A stretch of DNA of 64,000 bases from assembly GCA_003260075.1 (NCBI GenBank), contig QLIY01000248.1:62001-126000 (forward strand), in the 5' to 3' direction. Shown here piece after piece: positions 1-13,400 of the stretch; position 1 is the stretch's first letter; every line of letters begins with the position of its first letter. Under the pieces are notes generated by a model. The model saw nothing but the letters and a program-made list of their open reading frames with translations. It was not told the origin of the DNA and did not search any database. A program made the position numbers and the translations under genes. Origin of the DNA: Phallusia mammillata. Lineage: Eukaryota; Chordata; Ascidiacea; Phlebobranchia; Ascidiidae.

Positions 1-3000
1 TTCCCGTTGTGTACATTACTGAGTGAGTGTGTGACGACAGTGTTTGCGAACAAGTCGCCTTGTGACGTAACATTCACCACTCAGCAATAAGTAAGGCTTT
101 TCAGCATGGGGTAAACGGCGATTTAGAGCAAACCACCCACCCGTTAACCAATAGATGTTCTATTGATTCATAAGTCTGATTTCACGGCCAGTTTTGTTCG
201 TAGCTTGTCGCGTTTGGGCTCCGCGGGTCGTGGTTTCCGATATTTGAGGCTTTTGTCCACGCACAAAGTCAATTGTTGCGACACAAAAAAGTCAATATCG
301 AGCAAAAATGGGGCTGGACAACATGCCATTTCAGTGTTAAGAGAATAGTCCGCTGTTCGTTTGAGCTCAGGAGCCGGTTGTCAAGCAAATGTTGAAGGTT
401 ATACATTTAACTTTACAGTGCCATAAAAAACATTCGGTTTGTTTATTAAGCAGGAGAGTCAGAGAATATGTTGGATTCAAACAGGCTGTTCGGCAAACAT
501 GTTCATTTGTAGCATCTAATTTCAGGTTTGTGAACGTGAGCGACTATTATAGAAATATTTGTAGTCATTTATGAGCTTTATGGTACTTTGTAGTAAAATG
601 GTTCATAAAAATAGTATACACATGAGCGTTGCAAGGGGGAAACATTGCAAATATGTTCAAGATTTAAGGCAGGGGATTTCTACAGAACATAAAGGCTCAG
701 GGGTGTTTTATTTATTCACTAAATGGCCTGCATATTGACACGAAATATTGCTACGTGCTGTGCTTATTGTCAAGCAAAGTCTGGCAATTGTTACCTTACA
801 CGAATCGACTTTGACTGATTTTCGACCGGAGCGAAGTTTAATTTCCAGATATGCACGTCTGGAAGGATTTACCGCTGTACATACAGACACTGATTTATGG
901 TTTGTTCATAAACGTCTGGCGGTTTGTTTGAACAACACTGCTTTTTGCTAACAGGACTCTTGTGAGGGCAAAAGGTTATTGCTAGAAAATTTTCACCGAG
1001 GTTTTTTGATGAATAATTAAATGCAGCACCCGTTGTCCAAAGGTGCACTTTCGGCTATGGGTTTCATTGCGTATTATCATATGGTAGCATTTGTTTGTTA
1101 AAACGTGTTTTTGAGCCACCAATTTTTCAAATCTCTCCGTTGCGAATTCCATAAAATCACAAAAAGATTTTGTTGATGCCACGAGTGAAAGATAATGAAA
1201 TCGTTTTTTATTCCAAATTCGTTTGATCGCGTGCTTAAGTCTTTAAAGTTTAAACCGTGTACTGAGGATTTAAATAATAATCGAATAAAAAGCCTTCACA
1301 CCTGGCACGAATGTAAGAAAATTTTACCACCTTACGGTATGGGAAATGTTACGGTATGTGAAGTATAAGTTTGTTTGCAGTTTGAAGGTATACAATAAAT
1401 TTCCAGTCATAAAGCGACAGTTCTAAGAGAGGCATAAAGTACCCAGAATTTCTTTACTTATTTCTAGTAATATTCTGCAGACGCACAAGGGGTCGCTTAA
1501 TAACCGGAGCAACATTAAATATTTATTACCTTGTCTGGATGCGTTAAACCCGCACATCAATGAGGAAGTACTTAGAGTTGATAATGTGAACATAATCCAA
1601 ATCTCACCGGACCAATTTTGTTACGCTCTGGGACATAGTCACTTTGTGTTTTCAGAAGTAATCGTGATTTAGTTTGGTGCTGTTTCGGCGAAAACGTAAG
1701 GTAAAAAAAAACAGGAGTGATTTTTTGGCAAGGAATATATTGTTTGACATAGGAACTTCAGAACACTTTGGCCAATCAGATGGATTTTGTTGGTTTCGTG
1801 AAGCTATAGTGTACAGAATGGAAGGTTAATTGTTTCTAGCCTAATAGGTGTTGTAAACTTCGTTGCATTCTTGATTGTAACATTATAAAGATGTTGTTTT
1901 ATAGTTTCAAAAATGAAAATGCGAAATTAAAACAGATCCTATTGTCCATCCATGCCTTTAAGTTGTTCGTCGGTTTATTTCTTAAAAGTGGAATTTATTA
2001 TCGATAGAAAGGGAACAGAGTAGTGAAAAATCTATATTTGACCTTTTAACGTGGCGGAAAGATCGATATACAGCACAAAACCAACCTGTTAACTGGTGTT
2101 TCGAAACTAATTGCAAGCCCCAGGTTGCGCTAAATGCAACGCGTTAAGCAATAAACAAAAGTCCATGTAAGATTTGATTCTAAACATAGAACTGGTATAA
2201 TCCTCAAATGTAAGGCAATGTTCCGATTTGAGACATTGATTTATATTAATGTAGAAAGGTTACATAACGAAACAGAACTTCAAATTAGCTCACCGTTACG
2301 GTCGCATGTCAAAGCTTGTGACTGTACGTATAACACGATCCCTTGTCCGCATAATTGATAAAGACACTGTACATTAAATACGTTACGTTACGTAAAACAT
2401 TTTGTAAATTTGCATGTTATGTGAACGTTACGGAATTCGCTTTTATTATGGTTCCCCTTCATGAAATGAAATAAAATTTATGTTATGTTTTGTGTTGGAC
2501 AATATTGGACACTTTTTTTTACATTTACACCCACTCCGAAACAGCAAATATTACTTATAACTTGACATTAAACTAGGCCATGAACGTAAATGTTACATGC
2601 AAAACTTGGCGCGTATCATCACTGATACAGGGTGTAATTGATTTTTTGTGCAAAGCTTGTGGTGATGACATTTCGAAGAAAAGCGACTGTGGCCGCAATG
2701 CAACGGCCTTGTTTTATCTCCTGAAACTTGCTTCAGAGTGCACGTAAATTGTCGTGCATACTGTTTCGCGAGTGGACGCAACCGAAAAACAACTGTTCTC
2801 AAAGTGGTGAATTATTTATACCAGTCATTTGGGCTGGCTGCATCGTTGCTTTATGCTAGCGCAGTGTAACAAAGGAGATAGAAGGGACCTTTTCGTCTTA
2901 AGTTCGGACAAGTCCTCATCAAATGCCGATTGGCCGATCGTAGTCCCATAGTCGCCATCGATAATTTTCCCTTCGCTGTTTTTAACTGCCACAATTTTAA

Positions 3001-4022
3001 CCATGCATTAAAAAATGCATCCCTCATTTAAAACAACCTGGTAACTTTTGCAAGGGAACTTTAGGTTAATGCTCAAACTCGATTTTTCTTGATGCTACCT
3101 AACCCAACTGTGGTATGTACTTAGGCATGTAAAAAAATCAATCACGGTAAAGTAAATCTGTTATAAAATTTATAAAAGTTGTGAAAATCACCCTGAATCA
3201 TATAAAAAAGGTTAAATTACATCGTGGATGTTGAATGTACAAATTGACCTAAAAGTAAAATGTCCTAACATAGAAAACATATGCACAACATAAGAAGATT
3301 TTGTTTCTGTAACAAAACGTAACAATGGGATTTTGCGGTTTGCGGATAAGCAACTTGTCTTAATCCCATAATCCTGTAAAAGTCCCAAACAATTCATTAT
3401 AGATGGAGAAAGCTTTGTGATACTGATCAGTCGACGACATGACTAAAGTGTTCTGCACATAAGAGTATTGTACAAAAGCTGTTTGTGTGAGAAAACAAAA
3501 GCTTAGATTAATCATTACGCAATATGTTAAAAATTACTGAGAAAGTTTATGAGGACATAGTGTAGCTAGAGCACAGGTGTTACTAATTCAAACAAATTGA
3601 TTTTCATTTTGCTAAATCACAACACTTTGTGATATTACACAATCTTGGTGATTTTGTGGTCTTGGATTTGCGATTTCCATTGCTAAGATACTTAAAAAGA
3701 CTAACATAGCTTTAGGCTCAAGGGACGGCATCTAATCGATTGTTTTGAAAAGAAGATTCATTCGATATTTCCAACAACACAAAAACTAAGCTTTATGACG
3801 TCACATGAAAGGGCCGCAAAGAAAAAAGACAATATCGTTTCTCTCTTTTGTGCTGTTAAGTGCAAGGGCAAGAAAAAGGCGTTTGCTTGGTAGTATTTGC
3901 TCTGCCCAAGGTTGGGAGTACGATGTAGCAGATATAGAATGTAATAGCCTATTATTGCTACATAGAGGAAACCTGAAACAATATTGATTTTTTTCAACAA
4001 TTACAGAGCAAGCCGTTTCATA

Positions 4023-4239
4023 AAGGCAATGCCAATGTATAAATGCAAAATAAATGAACCTACAATTATACTGGTTATTGGTTAATCACAGATAGGGAGG
4101 GTTGAGGGCGTTTTTCAAATAATGAGGGGGGGGGGCAAGGCAATGCCAATGCATAAATGCAAAATAAATGAACCTACAATTATACTGGTTTTTGGTTAAT
4201 CACAGATAGGGAGGGTTGAGGGCGTTTTTCAAATAATGA
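4023..4239. repeat. G10-linked near-identical duplication 1
   Basis: Copies at 4023-4125 and 4137-4239 differ by single bases and are separated by exactly ten G (4126-4135) plus one base. Probably an unmerged contig overlap around a scaffold gap. Confidence 0.8.
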
Positions 4240-4643
4240 CGGGCAGCACAGAAGGCTAAAAAAGGTGTAGGCAGCTAGTCAACTGGCTTTCGGAGTTTCT
4301 TAGGCATAAGTTAAACTGTCAAGAAGGATGTTTTAATCAGTGCTTAGGCAATTTTTATGACAGATTATTGTCAGTAGTTCATAAATAAAAGTACTGAAGC
4401 TTCAGTTATTCAAACACATGCGAAATTAGAAACCCCTTTCTGAACAAAACTTATGGTTTCTGCATCTTATTGTTAACCGTTTGTAGAACAAACTATTTAA
4501 TGTGTAAAAATGTATTACAGTCTTGTCCACGAAATCCTAATTAACAGGCAAGCATATGCTGATATGATGGTAGTTTGTGTTGCCCTTCGCCCATCTAAAT
4601 TCTAAAGCCTTGTTCTTTTTAGAAATTTTCGGAATCGATTTTC

Positions 4644-4774
4644 GTAGGTGTTGCTGAAAACTGGATTGCTCCATTTTCTTCGGGTAATTAAAGTTAATTA
4701 AAGGGGGGGGGGTGGTGTAGGTGTGGGTGAAAACTGGATTGCTCCATTTTCTTCGGGTAATTAAAGTTAATTAA
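4644..4774. repeat. G10-linked near-identical duplication 2
   Basis: Copies at 4644-4702 and 4716-4774 flank ten G at 4703-4712. They share the run from TGAAAACTGGATTGC to the AATTAAAG end, with a few differences near the start. Confidence 0.78.
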
Positions 4775-5914
4775 AACGCGAACGGAACCGAATGGGCGGC
4801 GACAGCATCTGGAATCGATTATGCGTCGCTTTACCGACCTCAAAGCCGGTGCAAACGCACAAAAAAGCGGTACAGGGGAGGGTAATGTCAGTGATTGATT
4901 GTTAATTCTTAAACCTTTCGGCGCCGAAATGGTTTTTAGTTGTGCTAAAGCTGCTGGTTAAAAACATTGAAGCTGAAATATTAAGTTAAATCATTTGTTC
5001 TATCTAGGAGAAACTAAAAACATACTGTTATGGTTGTGTATCGAGTCATTCAAAGGAGTCGATGGTGTGTCCTGTTTGAAGCTGGTAAATTTGGTTAGAA
5101 ACTCAGAAAAGTAATACTTTTTTTGAATAATAAAGTAATTTGTTTATCCAAAATAAACAAAATTTATGAGCCCTTTAGTTACAATTTTAGAAAAGCAATA
5201 GTCGTTTTTGCCTGTTTGTTTTGTGCCACAACCATGCTATTCTGAACCTAAACCCGAGTAGGTCATACGAGTTTATTGTAAATCAGCTTATCAGCCGCTG
5301 GTTTTGAAATGCGTTTTGAATTTCTTAGCAATAACCTTTAGATGTGCAGTGGAATGGAAATGTAAAGGGAAATAGGTCATCGTGATAACAGTTTAACTGT
5401 CGATCCTAAAAGTCAAATATGCCGAACTCGGCAGCGATAGCTTTCTGAAATCGTACTTACCTCTATTGTTTATTTAACGTGCGCCTCATCAGTTTTGGGG
5501 CATCTCTCCTCTTCTCTTTGGTAATTCTTGGAGGTGGTGCGGAAGCGGCTATGTGTAATAAATAATGCATGCTAAGGAGGTCTGCGAATTCCCGAACGTA
5601 CATAAAGAAAACTATTAGCGCTTTGGCAGTAAACTTTTAACCGGCCGAACACAAACCGATGCACATTTGGTGTTTTCTCCTAATTTGCACAAGTGTAGGT
5701 AGTGGTAAAAGGCATTCGTAACGAAGTTATAACGATTTATGTTGCTCGTTTACAGTGTGTTAGGTTTTTCCTAAAATCTATTGCCTTTGATTTTTTTCAC
5801 AGCGCAGTTAGCCATGATTTTGTAGACTGAAATTTTGTAAGGCATTTCTGGACACAGCTACAACTAGTTTGCTGATATTACGAAATTATTCGGATCATAG
5901 ACCAGCACAACACA

Positions 5915-6660
5915 ATGACACCAAGAAGTTTAACTATATGGTATCGATTCGACTGCCTGATTTTGGTGCTGCTCTCGACCATAGTGACGTCATCATTCGG
6001 TGCGTGGGACCTGGACTCCGAACTCTCCTTATCCGTCACTGGACCCCAGCGTCAAACCTTTACGCCTTCGGGTAACTCTTCTTTGATAGCCGGCGACTTG
6101 GTCCGAATGACCACGTTCCATTTTTCCGGCAACACTGGACAATACGCTGAATTTCCAACTTGGAAAACGCCGATAGACGGAAACATGGCTTTGTCTTTTC
6201 AATTTCGCACTAAACTGGGCGATGCATTTCTGATGTACTTGGACGACGGTGATTCAAGCTTTATCGCAATTACTTTGTACCAGCGTTCCCTGCGACTTCG
6301 ATTTAAGTTTGGCCTACCAAGAACTGTGGTTCTAACTTTAGGCAACAACATGAACGACAATAGATGGCACACAGTGCAAGTCGAGAAGTCTTTTCCCTCT
6401 GTACGGTTTACAGTTGACGGGAACGTAACATCCCAGTCTGTTCGAGGCGAGGGGCAGGACCTAATATCAACTACTCCAACATTTTTTGGTGGCTTGACTG
6501 GAGGTTACGAGATTAGTCAGCTTGCCCTGCCTTCTGTGTTTTTTGAAAACCGATTCAGTGGCTATGTCCGGCAAATTTCTATCAACGGAAAATACGTATC
6601 AGCCGTGCGCAAGTATGATGTGCTGGAACAGACATTGGACGATGCTTGTACCGAATTCAG
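5915..6660 (+). CDS. NRXN: Neurexin exon 1: signal peptide and LNS1
   Basis: A single large exon encodes 248 complete codons. A hydrophobic signal segment (LILVLLSTIVTSSFG) is followed by a full laminin-neurexin-sex hormone globulin fold with FQFRTK, DAFLMYLDDG and NRWHTVQVEKS motifs. The donor AG|GTAATA leaves phase 2. Encoding the signal peptide and LNS1 in one exon resembles vertebrate alpha-neurexin genes. Confidence 0.96.
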
Positions 6661-7345
6661 GTAATATTTGTACCAATATAAAAGGCCTGGTGGTGGATAC
6701 ACTGGCTTTAGGCCCCATCCTGGTCAATAACAACACCTGTATCAACAAAATTTTTAGCTCTTCCGGCCTTTTTTTTGTTCTAATATGCTAACGTTTCGAT
6801 GTCCCATACGAAACACCTTCATCAGGGTAACACCTGTATGTAGAGTTTTCTTACGTTTACGCGAAAAATGCTATGCAATTAATCGAAACGTTTTTCGGCT
6901 AATAATGCTCCTCAATTTGGGATCTGTATGCATAAAACGAAATCTGCTATCAGACAGATTTCGATTAACCGGATTCGTTGAGAGAGATATGTAGTATGGG
7001 GGGGGGGTTTGGGATCTGTATGCATAAAACGAAATCTGCTCTCAGACAGATTTCGATTAACCGGATTCGTTGAGAGAGATATGTAGTATGTCGCTATGAG
7101 CATTTAGCAATGTTTTTTGTGATGTTAATTTGTAGTTGAAACCTAGTATATAGGTAACTTGCTTGTTTTGCCACCTTAGAAACCCGTGTCAGAACAACGG
7201 TGTGTGTTACGTCAGCGACCAGGACACCTCTTGCGATTGTTCCGGGACATCATTCGCCGGACAATATTGCGAAGAACGTGAGTAGTTTGTCACATCAACA
7301 GTGTGTTTAGATGCGATTATATCAATGCACAGCCTGTGATGCATA

Positions 7346-7403
<58 letters not shown>

Positions 7404-10400
7404 CTTTAGGCCAGCTAATGATGGCGGACGCACCCGCAGGTAAGGTCACTGTTATTTGTCCCACAATAATCACTTGTGTGTATCTCATCCATTTGACATC
7501 GTATATTGGTCACTAACACCCGAACGTGTATTGCTGTGCTGTACATCTCATATCATATAGCGTACATCCGTTCAAAGACATCTTCTCATTTAGTAAATGT
7601 GACTTAATACTGTTGATATTTGTACTGTATTTTAAAATCAAGATTTCTCTGTTTGGAAAACAAAATACATTCTTCTGCGCAAATCATTTTGGGCCTACTT
7701 TTAAATGCCCAAGTAATTAAACGTCATGTTCTTTTGAAGCATATGCAAGGATTTCAACCTATTACATATATTAAACATCTTGTGCATCTAAATATGGTAA
7801 CTAAAGCTAAAAATGTGAGGATTTAATAAGGCGTTTACCTGCATATAAAACGTTTATAATTGTACAAAGTTTTTTGTAACTGTTTTGTTTAGACTTTAGA
7901 GCTACGTTGAGCTACGTTACATTGTAATGCCTTAAAAAGCTAATGCTATGATGTAATATATTTGTTTAAAAAGGACAGCGATAACGAAGGACATGTAAAG
8001 TAGAACGCTTGAACATATAATAGAAGCATATGTATGTGTGTTTTCGTTGGTGCAATACTGGAATAGGTTAAGTGTGTGTTCTGGTAAAATTTTCGGGGGG
8101 GGGGTAAAGTAGAACGCTTGAACATATACTTAGAAGCATATGTATGTGTGTTTTCTTTGGTGCAATACTGGAATAGGTTAAGTGTGTGTTCTGGTAAAAT
8201 TTTCTTGTGTAACATACGTGACCTTGCTCAATGCTTTGTAGTAACGTCGTCGACTATATTTGTGAAACGCTAAACCGCTGAAGTAAAGTAACAAGAACTA
8301 TATTTGCTAAAGGCGAACATTACTCTTTGAGGTGGTTACGGGGTCATTTTAATTGATGCAAACCACGGTGGTGTATTTGCTATGTTAAATCATACGATTG
8401 GGTAGGGTGACGTTTCTATTATACTTGATACAACACAATGAAGTGTAATCAACTGCCAAAATACTGCGAGGCGATTAATAAAAAACATTAAACGTGATTA
8501 AAATGTTTTATTATAACCAAACAAAACAAATTTCGGTTGGATCTATATGCTTTTGAAACTGCTTACAATATGCCATAATATATATTACTGTTCGTTTATT
8601 ATAGGGTTAAGCGGCAAAACAATCGCGCTGTTTGGATTGCTACGTCACTGCTGTATCGAATGTCGATCATCTGGGATTTCGACAACCCGGGTCGTAAGGT
8701 CGCTTTCGGAGATATTAAGAATGCGATTTTGTGCTCGACTGTCTGTCCCTTTACATTCTCGAAACTGATAGCTTTAATGTATTTCTCCAAGGATAAAAGC
8801 GAGCCGACTTGTAAGAACATCTTTTATATATGGACTGGTCTGTAATTGCTCTTCCGGTGTTCTGGTCACCAGCGGTCTGGAAAAGTAGTATTTTACTGAC
8901 ATAGGCTTTTTCATCATTTAACGAGCTATTCTTAGGTTTTTAATGTGTTTGTTGTCTTAAAACACTCTTTGAAACATATACATCAAATACGAAAAACAAA
9001 TCAAGTTAAAAAAGTTAAAGAACGGCAAATTACTTTTTTTACGTGTATCTAGAGGTTTGGCTCATTTGGTGCAGTACGATTAAAATTTACTCTTTTGACT
9101 GGCAGGTAACTTTATGTTTGTGTGCTTTGCGCATGCGCACATTGCATTTTTCTCAATCAATAGTGAAGAAATCGTGTATGTAGAGTTTATGGGCCAATGA
9201 TCTGTCGAGTGTAAATCTCTAGCTTGTGTACTACGACAAAGGTTGCAGTCATTGATTGGCAATTTCAGCTTTTCCATTATTTTGCCATCATCCCGCGGGG
9301 GCTATGACGTAAGCGATTGTCACGGGACGTCATTGATCGATTCTTTCGCTTTTTTAAAAGCTCCAATTCAAAATGCAAAGTTTAAGTTTTCCCAAGGCTA
9401 ATAGAGAGTTGAGCATTGTAAGCGAACTTGGCAGGATCACATAGCTTTGACTCACATCGGAATTTGCTTACTGCGTTCCTGTGGCGAGCCTATGACGTTT
9501 AAAGTCAAATTTAAACCTCCCTTTTCCGAATCCTCCATTACTGAATTACAACGAAAACATTAGATCGTGTTCCATGACAGAGGCAAATCAAATGGTTATG
9601 GTTACATGTTTTTTTGCTTGAGTGGAATCAAATAGTTAGACATGTGTAAAACTGTTGGTAAGTCAATCACATTTAAAGTTGATTTTTAAACCTCACAAAA
9701 TCACAATTCACAATGAATACATTTAAATCCTGTTACGTCGGCGACAGCGAAAGATTTATATGCCTTGTTAAATGTGTTTTACTGTTGACTGGATTCAAGT
9801 AGCGCATAGGAGTGTTTAAAACTGTCAAGGCAAAGGATCAAACAAATCCACAAAGACCACAATCGTTAACCTATGTAGGTTGCTGACTCACAAGTCAAGG
9901 GCATAAACCTTTCGGACCTTTCTGAAAAGCGACTGTATGTTAATTCAGCTGGCAACAACTTCATAACTTCAATCAACGAGGCAGCGGTATGAAGACATCG
10001 CGCTTACATTTAGAAAACACGGCTCTCTGGGGGAGATACGGATAATTTTAGGAACGCAAGTTGGCACGGGCGTGGGATCGATTCCCGTGGCGTATAAGTG
10101 TAACTGCTTACCATGCATTGTCTCCTGAGACTTGGTTTATAGTTAATGACTACGGGTATAGTTTTGCTAATCGTTAATAGTACAATTAGCAAAACTGAAG
10201 GTATAGCTATTCATGTCACGGTAAACTCGTTTTCCGAAAAGTTGACTCATCGGAAGAAACCGGGTAATAACTTATACATTACATAATGTGTAAATCTTTG
10301 TTGCAAGTTATTTTGAAGTCATGAGAATATCACTATTTGGAGTGCGTTTGAAGATTGTTTATTATAGATTTTCCCAAAGGCTTCATGGAAAATGAAACCA

Positions 10401-13400
10401 ATATGCTAGGCCTATTGCAAGCTTTAATGCTTAACAAACAGATTTATAAGCATATTCTTTTTTATTCAGTCTCGTTTGGTGTCTACCGTTCTTAGATTCG
10501 TGTGATGCCAAGTAGTTAGTTGTTGTTCATCTTTCACTTGTGTCGAAATGTTGTAGAGAGTTTAAAAGTGATTCATTTCATAAATTACACTCCGCAACAG
10601 GTGTTCAACAGGAGTCGTCATTTAACAATGTATATTTTCTACAACAACAAGTGTCTAAATTTAATGTTTCATTGTCCTCATCTACACGCCGTGGCTCTTT
10701 ACTCTCTAACCTTTCACCCAAACCCATATGTTTATATCGCAACCCCACATTCCGTGAATTTTTGTAAAATTGAAATGGAACTTTGTACAGGTTTGTCCAA
10801 CCAATTTTGAAATTTTAGTTACACTCAGATTGAGATCCACGCACTGCTTTAACCAAACGCATAAACTTATGAATAACGAATATGTTTCCAATTTTTGAAC
10901 CAACGCTGTACTTGTTGTGTCTTACTATTGAAATTATTGAAATTAATCACTGTATTTGTCTCGCAGCGTATAATCAAGCCGTTGCTACTTTTACTGGCGA
11001 GGAATGGTTTAAGTACGAACTTTCGAATCGGGCTGTTTCGACCTTCCAAGACAAAATCTCCCTCTTTTTTCGAACCACACAACCCAATGGACTTCTTTTT
11101 CACACTGGTAAGAACCTGGTGATGTTAAACCAAAAAAGTGTCAAAATAATTCGAATCATGACGAATATGACGGCCCAAATAGACGCAAAAAGCGGCGATG
11201 CTTTATTACTTAACTGTTTTGGTAAATGCTCATGCCATCAATAGTAATATTCGTTTCACATTGAAATAGTACACAGACATTCACAAACTGTATGTGTTTT
11301 GCATTTATTCAATTTTGTATTGATACATTGCATTGTGCCTTGTTGCCAAATTCCATATAGGAACACGCAACAACGTTAGGCATGTCGCGTAAGTGCCAAA
11401 TGCCCCATAAACAGCACTAGCAAATTCCGGGCATCGAGGGGGGGGGGTTGCATTTATTCAATTTTGTATTGATACATTGCATAATGCCTTGTTGCCAAAT
11501 TCCATATAGGAACACGCAACAACGTTAGGCTTGTCGCATAAGTGCCAAATGCCCCATAAACAGCACTAGCAAATTCCGGGCATCGAAAGAAACTGAATCC
11601 ACGTTTAAATTTGCGAACTTAATTTTCGTTGTAGCCGATCCCATTGCGTCTTAGGTTACTCAAGTAATCGGCGAAACACGACATGCAAACTGCGACAACG
11701 GAGCGACATGTTTTATTAATGCTTAGGTCTGACGTGCTAACATTAGTCTATGAACTAGTCACTCCTATCGCGTGATGTTTTTATCGCTCCCCATTACATA
11801 ATTCCCTAAGCGAGAAAATGATAAAAGTAGAAGGATGCGTAGTGTGCTTTGGTTTGAAATATCGCATTATGCATCAACGGAAAAAAGGATACAGGCACCT
11901 GCTCAAAGATTAGAGGCCCAATCATTCGTTATCGAGCAGTATAGGACGTCGAAACGTCGGGATATAAAAATACAATTACCAGATGATCTCTATAAACTGG
12001 AAAAAAGAGCGTTGTTCCTTCATTTGCGTCCTGGTCTGACCTAAATGTAAACAAATGTAGTTGGCAATTTAATATTTAACTTTTTAACTTTTTGTTTAAA
12101 AAGTATGTGTTTTGTGGAGGTTTTACCAGCGAAAGCCGTTTAATTTCCAGTGTTTAAAAATTAATCACACGTTTTTGTTCATTGCAAAACGGCAAATATG
12201 TATTTGGCAAAATCCCTTTTTTAACGCAAAAATTGTGTTTAAAAAGCCTGTTAAAAAAGTTTGCTATTTCAAGTACACTGTATTCATAGAAAAATGGTAT
12301 CACAAAAAGCAATTAAGGAAAAACAACATTTAACTCCGAAAGGTTATCGTTTACGTTTATGGGTAAGACTTGCGGTATGTGACGGTCTTGTGGTTGACCG
12401 AAGGTGGAAGTGGTCATTGAAACAAAATTCCAAAACTTATCGTGCGCCGATGCCCCATGCGGAGGCATTCAGTGTCTCCATCGAAGGCTTGCTGATGAAT
12501 TATTTACAGCTCAGAGGCGGACAGGCGCGGGCACTTTGAGCAAAAACGAGACGTGCACCTTCAAACACTCTAGTGTGTGTGCCGCCCACCTGGGCTTTCC
12601 TCGATAACTCACTGGAAACCCTGTGGACGTTAAAATATTCATGAGCATCCACTTTCACAGCGGCTGAAATTTTCAATAAACAGTTTCGCACTGCGCCCCA
12701 CCCATTAGTCATCTTTGGCGTCTCATTATCAGCAATGGTGATGGCTGCCCTCTGTTCCGGCCACAAACCGCTCTTATAGGCCCCAATCTTAAAACTGTTA
12801 CACTTCGGGTTTTTAATTAAACAATCGGTGACTTTTGAGAAACGGAAATACGAACAGATGGTGGAATTCAATTATTGCGTGAAATTCATTTACGTTATTT
12901 TTAGGCCTTGCTGAAACGATAGGTGGTTTGTGGGCTTTGTAATGAAGTCAACTGTCAATTGGGACGATTTTCTTGCATTTTTGTTTACGTACGATGCATT
13001 TTCGGGTCACAACATACATAAATCAATAAAGTGAGAGTACAGACGAATGTACTTCGTACAGTTCTGATGGTGACCTGAATATACCTAAATACCTAATACC
13101 TAAAACTAAATTCACTTGTTATGTATATCACATTATTATATTTAAGTAATATCGTATACTTCTTTCTCCCTTCAGTACAAACGATACCAAGCAAAGTAAT
13201 TTGTAAAATCTTCAAAACACAAACCCAGTGACCTTTGATTCCATGCACCCTTGTGTTTGATGTACAAATAAGGGGATTTTTCGGTCATTTTTCAGACAAA
13301 AGCTACAAAAAAACTGTTCATTCGCATACTGCAAATTTTGGTGAACTCTTATGCACCCAGCGCCTTGATACACATGTTCCCCTGTGACTGTTGTGGTGCA

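Larger units (their letters stand above)
1..5914. other. Upstream region without a supported gene
   Basis: I see no coding exon here. Open frames are short, lack domain similarity and are not bounded by convincing splice sites. Two G10-linked duplications lie at 4023-4239 and 4644-4774. A strong acceptor-like pyrimidine tract ending in CAG at 5793-5802 could open a 5' untranslated exon of neurexin. If so, a four-codon upstream frame (ATG at 5814, stop at 5825) would lie in the leader. Promoter elements cannot be assigned. Confidence 0.6.

Noticed and set aside
7207..7488. Minus-strand frame with a long poly-proline run
   Set aside because: The prolines come only from the 58-base G-run, which is probably a gap filler. 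The same applies to the frames over 50438-50532 and 51911-52007.
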